From positions 1-5,326 of the forward strand of contig DAOWOO010000125.1 of the NCBI GenBank assembly GCA_030642025.1: 5,326 nucleotides of DNA, in the 5' to 3' direction. Below are positions 1-5,326 of the stretch, in pieces. The DNA is from Candidatus Zixiibacteriota bacterium (GTDB lineage: Bacteria > Zixibacteria > MSB-5A5 > GN15 > PGXB01). Under the pieces are notes generated by a model. It saw only the letters and a program-made list of their open reading frames with translations. It was not told the origin of the DNA and searched no databases. How positions within the stretch are numbered: the stretch's first letter is position 1; every line of letters starts with the position of its first letter. The translations under genes were made by a program, and so were the position numbers.

Positions 1-1928
1 GGGCCGTGGGCGACGAAATCTACAAAACCTATCAGAATCCAACAGTCGATGGGATTAACTGCGAGTTTCCGTTCGAGGTGGACGCGATCGCCATGCAGTT
101 GCAATTCGCCGTGGCCGGAACTGTTTATGTCTCGGTCGATGTCGAGGAAATCAGCGCCGAATCTCTGCCGGCCTGCCCCCAACCCGGCGGTGTTATCGGT
201 CTATCCGATGAATGGGGTTTTGTTATACCGGGGGCGGGGATGTATATTATAATTGTGCCATTCAATATTCCTGTAACGGTTAACGAGGCCTATTTCTGCG
301 GATTCTATATGGCCAGCAATGTCGCTGATCTGGGCTGTGAAATTATCACCGATAGCGATCCCTATCTATGTGTCAACTGGAATGACTGGGGCGAGGGGTA
401 TGTTGATCTGGTGCAAAACTCATACTATAATTTCCCCGGCAATCTGATCCTCTATTCGATCGGCCGTTCCGGTGGATCATCGGGGCTTTTGCCGCTGACC
501 GATTTCAGCTGGCCGCCGGACAGTTCCACGGTTTACGGCAATGTTTATCTGCGGGCCGGCGAGCTGGTGGATACGGTTGATTTCGATTATTGCCGTTTTG
601 AGTATTACAATCCCGGCGCCGGATGGACCACCATTTATGATGACTATACACCCTATGTCTCCCTCCGCAACAGCGTCTTCCCGGCCGATTATCAGGAGGG
701 CTACTCGGCGCTTTGGGACGCTTCCGGTCTGGGCGAGGGCTGGTATCAGCTGGTCTCATCCATCTATGACACCAGAGGTTATTCCACCTCCGACACGATC
801 CAGGTTTATCTCGACAATACCCCGCTTACACCCGAATTCACCAATCCGGAATGGTGCGGAACAATCTGCGACAGCGTCACACTTGTGGCGAATATTCCGG
901 ATGAGGATGTGACCTTCGCGCAGTTCGAAACCCGCCCGGCCAATGATACCCTGCGTATCTTTCCGCCACAGCTTTTGCAGTCAAGGTACGGCGATACCGA
1001 TAACGATACGCTCGATGGCAACGCCTATCTTGAGGGTGAATACGGCGATTTTTATAACGCCCCCACAGCGCTGACAAGCATCATTCGCTATTTCGCCAAT
1101 CAGGGTTATACCGATGTGGTCAAGGTGGGCACGGCCTATCAGACCGACCGGGAGATTGTGGAAGGGCTGGCCACGGATATTAATGTGCGCCAGAACCTCG
1201 GTTCTGAGGATGATAACTTTATCTGGGCGGTGCGTAAATATTTTAAAGATAGGGGTGATCAGTTCGAGGTTAAACTGATAACCACACTTACAGCAAAAAT
1301 GCTCGATTACATTATGGGCTACAGACTGGGCGCGGCTCTGGTTGCCATCGGCGAACCGTATGGCATGTGGCTGGCGATCACCGAATTCGATCTGCCGCAG
1401 AATCAGGACGGCAGCTTTACAGTAAAAATTTACGATACCAAAACCGGAACCATTCTATCGGCGCCGTTGAAATTCGATCCCTATCCGCAGGTTTTTTACG
1501 ACGGACAATATCGTATAATCGATCTTTGCATGGGCATCCATCCCGAAGCGGATACGGTCAGCCGTACGGTTATCGGTTTGGATTTCAATCCCTCGGATGG
1601 TTTCAACTTCTATTGGGATGTTTCCTCTCTGGAAGACGGTATCCATTATGTGACCGTAACCGGAGTCGATCAGGCCGGCCATGCGGGCGATGGTATAGTC
1701 CGCACTTATATTTCCTGCCAGACTTATGTTTCCGGGGATGTCAACGGTGATAACTCCGTTAATGTATCCGACGCAGTCTGGCTGATTAATTATGTTTTCA
1801 CCGGAGGACCCGAACCGCTGCCGTTTTTGCTGAATGGTGACACGAATTGTGATGGTTCTGTTAATGTCTCTGACGCGGTCTGGCTGATAAATTATGTTTT
1901 CACCGGCGGACCGCCGCCATGTAACTAA
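1..1928 (+). CDS. Secreted/surface multidomain protein with Ig-like domains, degenerate C39-peptidase-like domain and dockerin-like tail (5' partial)
   Basis: The frame is open from the left edge (first full codon at base 3), so the N-terminus and any signal peptide are missing. The GTG at base 6 is only a convenient numbering origin (residue 1), with no ribosome binding site assignable. Residues 1-155 are a beta-rich region, unrecognised, ending in a Gly/Ser linker (154-160). Residues about 163-273 look Ig-like, with the motif WDASGL at 237-242 and a YLDNTP end at 268-273. A second Ig-like unit starts near 278 and ends near 570 (WDVSSL at 537-542); between its halves, about 315-515, sits a C39-peptidase-like region without the expected Cys and His. 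Two dockerin-like calcium-binding repeats close the protein (577-601 and 611-635), which ends GGPPPCN. Twelve cysteines suit an extracytoplasmic protein with disulfides. A terminator follows the stop. Likely role: binding or scaffolding outside the cytoplasm; this is inference and the exact function is unknown. Confidence 0.85.
   Translation, partial: AVGDEIYKTYQNPTVDGINCEFPFEVDAIAMQLQFAVAGTVYVSVDVEEISAESLPACPQPGGVIGLSDEWGFVIPGAGMYIIIVPFNIPVTVNEAYFCGFYMASNVADLGCEIITDSDPYLCVNWNDWGEGYVDLVQNSYYNFPGNLILYSIGRSGGSSGLLPLTDFSWPPDSSTVYGNVYLRAGELVDTVDFDYCRFEYYNPGAGWTTIYDDYTPYVSLRNSVFPADYQEGYSALWDASGLGEGWYQLVSSIYDTRGYSTSDTIQVYLDNTPLTPEFTNPEWCGTICDSVTLVANIPDEDVTFAQFETRPANDTLRIFPPQLLQSRYGDTDNDTLDGNAYLEGEYGDFYNAPTALTSIIRYFANQGYTDVVKVGTAYQTDREIVEGLATDINVRQNLGSEDDNFIWAVRKYFKDRGDQFEVKLITTLTAKMLDYIMGYRLGAALVAIGEPYGMWLAITEFDLPQNQDGSFTVKIYDTKTGTILSAPLKFDPYPQVFYDGQYRIIDLCMGIHPEADTVSRTVIGLDFNPSDGFNFYWDVSSLEDGIHYVTVTGVDQAGHAGDGIVRTYISCQTYVSGDVNGDNSVNVSDAVWLINYVFTGGPEPLPFLLNGDTNCDGSVNVSDAVWLINYVFTGGPPPCN
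492..824 (+). other. First Ig-like domain of the surface protein
   Basis: Residues about 163-273 (numbering from the GTG at base 6) have the layout of bacterial Ig-like repeats of secreted proteins. There is a Pro/Ser-rich first strand, a hydrophobic strand leading to RFEYYNPGAGWTTI at 197-210, then WDASGLGEGWY at 237-247, an alternating strand ending in YDTRG at 254-258, and a closing strand to LDNTP. The block W237-Y259 aligns without gaps to W537-H559 of the second unit, sharing W, D, S, L, G, D and G at an exact offset of 300 residues. The fold is inferred from pattern; boundaries are approximate. Confidence 0.6.
1038..1490 (+). other. C39-peptidase-like domain with catalytic residues apparently lost
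   Basis: Residues about 345-495 follow the pattern of papain-like C39-family domains: a helix opening with NAPTALTSIIRYFANQGY (351-368), a REIVEGLATDI helix (382-392), an IWAVRKYFKDRG segment (406-417), then YGMWLAITEFD (452-462) and IYDTKTG (475-481). In active family members the first motif begins CGPTA or CAPTA, the later strand carries GH followed by hydrophobics, and the third motif ends in D. Here the Cys position is Asn351 (AAC, 1056-1058), the His position reads Met454-Trp455, and only the Asp (Asp477) remains. A non-catalytic, binding role would follow. The assignment rests on motif memory and order, without an alignment search; an unrelated alpha/beta fold is possible. Confidence 0.45.
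1734..1808 (+). repeat. Dockerin-like repeat 1
   Basis: Residues 577-601. The EF-hand-like calcium loop has Asp578, Asn580, Asp582 and, at loop position 12, Asp589. A hydrophobic helix WLINYVF follows and the unit ends FTGG. This matches the dockerin type I half-repeat pattern DxNxDxxxNxxD. It pairs with a second copy 102 bases downstream. In cellulosomes such pairs bind cohesin; no cohesin is encoded here, so the partner is unknown. Confidence 0.85.
1836..1910 (+). repeat. Dockerin-like repeat 2
   Basis: Residues 611-635, with the calcium ligands Asp612, Asn614, Asp616 and Asp623. The last 18 residues (SVNVSDAVWLINYVFTGG) are identical to repeat 1. The loop carries a Cys (Cys615) absent from repeat 1; it could pair with Cys639 next to the C-terminus, which is inference. 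The nine-residue Pro/Leu-rich linker between the repeats is PEPLPFLLN. Confidence 0.85.
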
Positions 1929-1943
1929 CCGAATTTGTATGCG

Positions 1944-1971
1944 GCGTCAGGAATCCCTTCCTGGCGCTTTT
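1944..1971 (+). terminator. Rho-independent terminator of the surface protein gene
   Basis: A 10-base-pair stem (1944-1953 with 1958-1967, including one G-T wobble at 1947/1964) closes a TCCC loop and is followed directly by TTTT at 1968-1971. It starts 16 bases after the stop codon. The opposite strand has no T run after the hairpin, so it should act only on plus-strand transcription. The short T tract lowers its expected strength. Confidence 0.75.
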
Positions 1972-1978
1972 CAGGCCT

Positions 1979-2167
1979 GGGTGCCCCACAGCTTGCAGCA
2001 TGTTGAAAAACTTCACAAACTCCCGGCAGCGGGTCTTGACTGAGATGAAATCCAAGTTGTGACCTGCCGCCATTCAACAGCTTATCCCAAATAGCTATTT
2101 ATTCAAGAATGCTGACTTTGACACAGATCGGACTTTTTCAACAAGCCCTTAAAAGAGTGGGGCACCC
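1979..2167. repeat. Compound inverted repeat between convergent genes (mobile/REP-like element or structured RNA)
   Basis: Three nested pairings are visible. The outer arms are a perfect 11-base inverted repeat, GGGTGCCCCAC at 1979-1989 against 2157-2167. The middle arms are 1998-2010 (GCATGTTGAAAAA) against 2134-2146, 12 of 13 paired, extendable to 2014/2130 with one more mismatch and a wobble. The inner arms are 2025-2035 (GGCAGCGGGTC) against 2061-2071, with one wobble and one mismatch. Outer and middle arms are separated by 8 and 10 bases, so they are nearly symmetrical. No transposase gene and no clear target-site duplication is visible. The element fills most of the gap between the two stop codons and could also slow convergent transcription. 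Whether it is repeated elsewhere in the genome cannot be seen here. Confidence 0.6.
2089..2100. repeat. Perfect 12-base palindrome AAATAGCTATTT
   Basis: A perfect self-complementary 12-mer inside the larger inverted repeat, between its inner and middle right-hand arms. It could be a symmetric protein-binding site or chance in AT-rich sequence. No promoter elements lie at sensible distances, so no regulatory role is assigned. Confidence 0.35.
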
Positions 2168-2190
2168 TGTGCATGTCTGCCCGTCATTTA

Positions 2191-3987
2191 TTAATACGCG
2201 ACTTCTTCGGCTAAGCGGTAGCGGCGGTACATACGCGCGTACTGGCCGCCGTTTTCGATTAACTCGGCATGACGGCCAGTTTCAACGATCTTTCCGTCCT
2301 CGAGCACATAAATCATATTCGCGCGTTCCAGTGTATCCGGACGATGCGTGATCAGAATCGTGGTCATGTCCGGCATGACCTCACGCAGACGTTCCCACAA
2401 TGCCGACTCGGTACGAGAATCCAAGGCCGAGGTGCAATCGTCCAGAATCAGAATCTTCGGCTTGCCCGCAAGCGCACGTGCCAAAGCCAGCCTTTGTTTC
2501 TGACCGCCCGAGATCGACATGCCGCGTGTGCCGATATAGGTCTGGATGCCTTTCGGGAAAGCCTCGATCTCAGTCTTCAACTGCGATACCTCAATCGCCC
2601 AGTTAAGAGTCTCATCGCTGATATTCTCACGGCCGAAAAGGATGTTGTTGCGTACAGTATCCGAAAACAGCGCCGGCTCCTGCGGAACATAACCGACATT
2701 GCGGCGCAGATATTCCAGTTCGTAATCCTTCAGTTCGCGTCCATCCACAGTGATTTTGCCAATCACCGGATCAACCAGCCGTGGAATCAGATTAACCAGC
2801 CAGCTTTTGCCCGAACCGACCTTGCCGACCAGCGCGATTGTCTCGCCCGCTTTGATATCCATCGAAACCCCGTCGACTATCCGATTCTCAGTACCTGCGA
2901 ACCAGAAAGAAACATCCTTGAACTGCAAACTTCCGGTGAATTCGCCGTTGCCGTCATGCGAGCCGTCTTCGCTAACCATCGGCTTGACTTTCTCAAGCTC
3001 CTGCAGACGGTTGATCGAGACCGCCGACTGACGCGACTTGACCAAAAACTGCCCGATATCAAACATCGGGAAAATCAGGTAGACGATGTAATATACAAAC
3101 GCCACCAATTTGCCGATTGAGAGACTGGCATTGATGACCATATATCCGCCGGTCAGAAGAACGATGATCACGCCGAACTGCCAGATGTACATATACAGCG
3201 AATCGACGATTGTGGTCGCCTTGATGGCCGAAATCTCGGCCGTACGACGGTCCATGATGGTCTCGGTGAACTTTTTTTTCTGCACCTTTTCCTTGACATA
3301 GGCCTTGACCACACGAATACCGCTGAAGCAGGCCTCCATGACGTCGTTAAACGAGGAAATCCGCTTCTGCAGATGCTCATACCGTTTGTCCAGCGCCGAG
3401 GCGCTTTTGAAAAAGATGAAAATCAAAATGGGCAGCGGCCCGGCTGAGACCAGAGTCAGCATCGGATCAATAGTAGCCATCATAGTCAGAGTGAAAGCCA
3501 CGAATATGACCGCCTCGTAAAACCGGAATATCCCCGAACAGGCAAACCATGCAAGCTTGGTCTCGACATCGTCGGTCATACGAGTGACCAGATCGCCGGT
3601 ACGGAACTTGTTAAAAAAGTCCGGTCCCTTTTCGGTGATACCGTCGAAAGCGTTCTGGCGGAAAGCCCATTCCAGCCGCAGGTTCATACAGGCCCTATGC
3701 ACCTGCACAAAGGCGTATAAAAGCGACGCGATCAGGCCCAGGCTGATTAGCGCCAGCGCGAATGACGCGGCTGTCGAAAGCCCCAGACCGCCTCCCAGGT
3801 CATTCAGCCAGCGGGCCAACCAGTTGTCCGGCACCTGTCCGGTTTTGACGAAGTCGACCATGAATTCGATCATTCTCGGGATGGTCACCTGAAAGGCAGC
3901 CTGCACGGGGGTAAACAGTAAAAGTATTATCAGAAGATATGGGTATCTCCGGTAATATTTCCACAGCCATTTTATTTTATCCCGCAT
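2191..3987 (-). CDS. ABC exporter half-transporter with degenerate ATP site (BmrC/TmrB-like subunit of a heterodimer)
   Basis: Complete 598-residue protein, the usual length for an exporter with one membrane and one ATPase domain. An elbow helix (1-12) precedes six predicted membrane helices at about 15-38, 73-96, 150-173, 176-196, 261-285 and 291-315. Cytoplasmic-loop motifs are TGDLVTRMTDDVE (130-142) and GIRVVKAY (223-230). The ATPase domain has A-loop aromatic Phe363, Walker A GKVGSGKS (388-395, Lys394), Q-loop Gln436, signature ISGGQ (492-496), Walker B ending Asp516, SALD D-loop and switch His548. Asp517 replaces the catalytic Glu, and Trp396 replaces the usual Thr/Ser after GKS. The start ATG overlaps the upstream ABC gene by 11 bases and has GGAG nine bases upstream. 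This points to a heterodimeric inner-membrane exporter with the preceding gene product; drug, lipid or peptide export are all possible. Confidence 0.93.
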   Translation of the reverse strand: MRDKIKWLWKYYRRYPYLLIILLLFTPVQAAFQVTIPRMIEFMVDFVKTGQVPDNWLARWLNDLGGGLGLSTAASFALALISLGLIASLLYAFVQVHRACMNLRLEWAFRQNAFDGITEKGPDFFNKFRTGDLVTRMTDDVETKLAWFACSGIFRFYEAVIFVAFTLTMMATIDPMLTLVSAGPLPILIFIFFKSASALDKRYEHLQKRISSFNDVMEACFSGIRVVKAYVKEKVQKKKFTETIMDRRTAEISAIKATTIVDSLYMYIWQFGVIIVLLTGGYMVINASLSIGKLVAFVYYIVYLIFPMFDIGQFLVKSRQSAVSINRLQELEKVKPMVSEDGSHDGNGEFTGSLQFKDVSFWFAGTENRIVDGVSMDIKAGETIALVGKVGSGKSWLVNLIPRLVDPVIGKITVDGRELKDYELEYLRRNVGYVPQEPALFSDTVRNNILFGRENISDETLNWAIEVSQLKTEIEAFPKGIQTYIGTRGMSISGGQKQRLALARALAGKPKILILDDCTSALDSRTESALWERLREVMPDMTTILITHRPDTLERANMIYVLEDGKIVETGRHAELIENGGQYARMYRRYRLAEEVAY

Positions 3988-5326
3988 TTTTCATTACTCC
4001 GTTTTTATTCTTGAATTGCAGATGGAACAGTTTCGAATAGTAACCATTCTGCAATAATAAGTCTGTATGAGAGCCGCGTTCGATAATTTCCCCGCGGCGG
4101 ATAACCAGTATCTCATCGACATCCAGAATCGTCGAGAGCCGATGCGCGATAATCAGGGATGTCCGCCCGGTCATCAGCTTCTTAAGCGAGGCCTGGATTG
4201 TCCGTTCGGTTTCCGGATCGACCGAACTTGTGGCCTCATCCAGAAGCAGTATATCCGGATCGCTGACCAGCGCGCGCGCGAAGGAGAGAAGCTGTCTTTC
4301 GCCGCGGCTGAAATTGGCTCCCTTCTCGGATACCTCGGTTTTGTATCCTTTTGGAAGTTTGCGAATAAACTTATCCGCTTCCACCAGCCTGGCCGATTCG
4401 ATGATTTTATCCTCAGTGATATCCTCCGATTCCAGCGAGATGTTATTCCTGACATCATCCGGGAAAAGAAGTATATCCTGCAGAACCAGCGCGAACTTTT
4501 TACGCAAATCCGCCCGTGAGATATCACGGATATCGAGGCCGTCGACAGTGATCCGTCCCTTCTGGGGATCATACATCCTCAGCAGCAGATTGATCACCGT
4601 GGATTTCCCGCCGCCGGTCACACCCACCAAGGCAAGACGTTGGCCGACCGGAATCTCGAAGCTGACATCCTTTAGGGCGTAGTTGTCATCGCCGGTATAC
4701 GAGAACCAGACATTCTCGAAACGGATGCCCTCTTTCAACCCGGTCCAGGCGACAGGTTTTTCCGGATCGAGGATTTTTTCCTCGTTCGATAAAAGGGCGA
4801 ATATCCGTTTGGCTCCGGCGATCGCTTTCTGAATATTGGAAAGCTGTTCCGAAACGCGCCAGATCGGATCGAACGAACGCCAGATCAGGATGATGAACAT
4901 GCTGATCGTGCCCACCGTGAGATGCCCAGACTGAATCCACATGACGCCCAAAAAGAGCGTCAGCGCCACCATGACATACTCGAAGAAGAACACCGTGTTA
5001 AAGTATATCACCACCGCGATATTGGCGTAACGGTCCTCCTCGAATTTCAGGAGGTTGGCATGATTGACCTTCCCGCGCGCGTACTCGCCGCGATGGAATA
5101 TCTGAATAATCGAGATTCCATGTAGAAACTCGGTCAAAGCCGCGGTTACCTCGGCCATCTTTTTACGTACCGCCAGAAAGTGCGGCGTGGTTTTCTTCTG
5201 GAAAATATATGTCAGCGCCGCGATGATCGGTAAAATCATAAACAGGATCAACGCCAGCCGCCAGCTGTAATAAAACATCACGCCGAATATACCGGCGATC
5301 AAAAGCATGTCTCCCACAACCAGCAC
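3977..5326 (-). CDS. ABC exporter half-transporter with the catalytic Glu and degenerate signature (BmrD/TmrA-like subunit; N-terminus off window)
   Basis: The C-terminal 449 residues; the frame is open at the right edge, so the apparent GTG at 5326 is not the start. Compared with the usual 580-600 residues, roughly 130-150 are missing, including the elbow and first two membrane helices. Visible helices are at about 1-20, 24-40, 103-129 and 137-155 (numbered from the edge), with the loop motif GISIIQIFHRGE at 70-81. The ATPase domain (about 201-436) has A-loop Tyr210, Walker A GVTGGGKS (235-242), Q-loop Gln283, Walker B Asp363 followed by catalytic Glu364, SSVD D-loop and His395. The signature is FSRGE (339-343) where consensus is LSGGQ, with Arg341 (CGC) and Glu343 (GAA) as clear departures. 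These complement the defects of the downstream subunit, supporting one asymmetric heterodimer. It is first of the two genes in the visible operon; the promoter lies beyond the window. Confidence 0.93.
   Translation of the reverse strand: MLVVGDMLLIAGIFGVMFYYSWRLALILFMILPIIAALTYIFQKKTTPHFLAVRKKMAEVTAALTEFLHGISIIQIFHRGEYARGKVNHANLLKFEEDRYANIAVVIYFNTVFFFEYVMVALTLFLGVMWIQSGHLTVGTISMFIILIWRSFDPIWRVSEQLSNIQKAIAGAKRIFALLSNEEKILDPEKPVAWTGLKEGIRFENVWFSYTGDDNYALKDVSFEIPVGQRLALVGVTGGGKSTVINLLLRMYDPQKGRITVDGLDIRDISRADLRKKFALVLQDILLFPDDVRNNISLESEDITEDKIIESARLVEADKFIRKLPKGYKTEVSEKGANFSRGERQLLSFARALVSDPDILLLDEATSSVDPETERTIQASLKKLMTGRTSLIIAHRLSTILDVDEILVIRRGEIIERGSHTDLLLQNGYYSKLFHLQFKNKNGVMKNAG
3997..4000 (-). 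promoter_or_regulatory. Ribosome binding site of the downstream ABC gene
   Basis: GGAG on the minus strand, nine bases before the ATG at 3987-3985, inside the last codons of the upstream ABC gene. It favours this ATG over the other ATG at 3994-3992, which is out of frame with the downstream gene and encodes Met445 of the upstream protein. The arrangement fits translational coupling of the two subunits. Confidence 0.6.

Noticed and set aside
1626..1707. HYVTVTGVD at residues 547-555 as the missing catalytic His segment of a C39 peptidase.
   Set aside because: It aligns without gaps to the strand after the WD block of the first Ig-like unit, so it is better explained as part of the second Ig-like unit, though a structure prediction could reopen this.
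1734..1910. Evidence for a cellulosome.
   Set aside because: Dockerin-like repeats alone are not enough: no cohesin, cellulose-binding or glycoside hydrolase domain is seen in the window.
1900..2073. A 57-codon minus-strand reading frame starting with ATG at 2073 and running through the inverted repeat and terminator.
   Set aside because: It has no convincing ribosome binding site, runs antisense through the terminator hairpin and into the dockerin repeat of the real gene, and its sequence is dictated by the repeats.
2118..2123. TTGACA, resembling a -35 promoter box on the plus strand.
   Set aside because: No acceptable -10 box lies 16-18 bases downstream, and no plus-strand gene follows it.
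2109..2351. An 80-codon plus-strand reading frame beginning in the intergenic region.
   Set aside because: More than half is antisense to the ABC ATPase gene, it has no recognisable domain, and its start lies inside the inverted repeat.
2269..3120. A 283-codon plus-strand frame opposite the ABC ATPase domain.
   Set aside because: It is antisense to a clearly conserved ABC domain, and its translation is Arg/Gln/Asn-rich without domain features; it is a shadow of the real gene.
3272..3279. A run of eight A on the coding strand of the downstream ABC gene, a possible slippage site.
   Set aside because: It encodes in-frame lysines (KKK at 237-239) in a cytoplasmic loop, the frame is correct on both sides, and no pause structure or alternative product is evident.
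4067..4682. Two overlapping 150-codon plus-strand frames opposite the upstream ABC ATPase domain.
   Set aside because: Both mirror the coding bias of the conserved minus-strand gene, and neither shows a domain or a start signal.

Overview
The window looks like bacterial chromosomal DNA from an uncultivated, environmental Gram-negative-type lineage. The best taxonomic hint is the C-terminal tail of the first gene: two copies of a dockerin-like repeat with the core SVNVSDAVWLINYVFTGG, followed by a Pro-rich end with one Cys. Tails of this style are abundant in secreted proteins of candidate phylum Zixibacteria and related FCB-group bacteria. That placement is an inference from recall, not from a search.

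Layout: (1) bases 1-1928, plus strand, hold the 3' part of a large secreted or surface multidomain protein. Its 5' end lies outside the window. It shows an N-terminal beta-rich region, an Ig-like domain, a second Ig-like domain that appears to be split by a C39-peptidase-like domain lacking its catalytic residues, and the paired dockerin-like tail. (2) Bases 1929-2190 are a convergent intergenic region. It holds a rho-independent terminator for the first gene and a compound inverted repeat (1979-2167) that is either a small mobile/REP-like element or a strongly structured RNA. (3) Bases 2191-5326, minus strand, carry two overlapping ABC exporter half-transporter genes. The upstream gene runs off the right edge of the window; the downstream one is complete (598 aa).

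The two ABC proteins almost certainly form one heterodimeric exporter. Their non-consensus residues are complementary. The upstream protein has a normal Walker B glutamate but a degenerate signature motif (FSRGE). The downstream protein has a near-consensus signature (ISGGQ) but Asp in place of the catalytic Glu and Trp after the Walker A GKS. Assembled head to tail, this gives one complete and one degenerate ATP site, as in BmrC/BmrD, TM287/288 and TmrAB. The 11-base gene overlap fits coupled, stoichiometric expression. Nothing in the window identifies the substrate.

I see no tRNA, rRNA, CRISPR array, transposase gene or clear promoter. I do not see a wholly new multi-gene system. The most unusual items are the apparent pseudo-peptidase nested in an Ig-like fold and the structured intergenic element.
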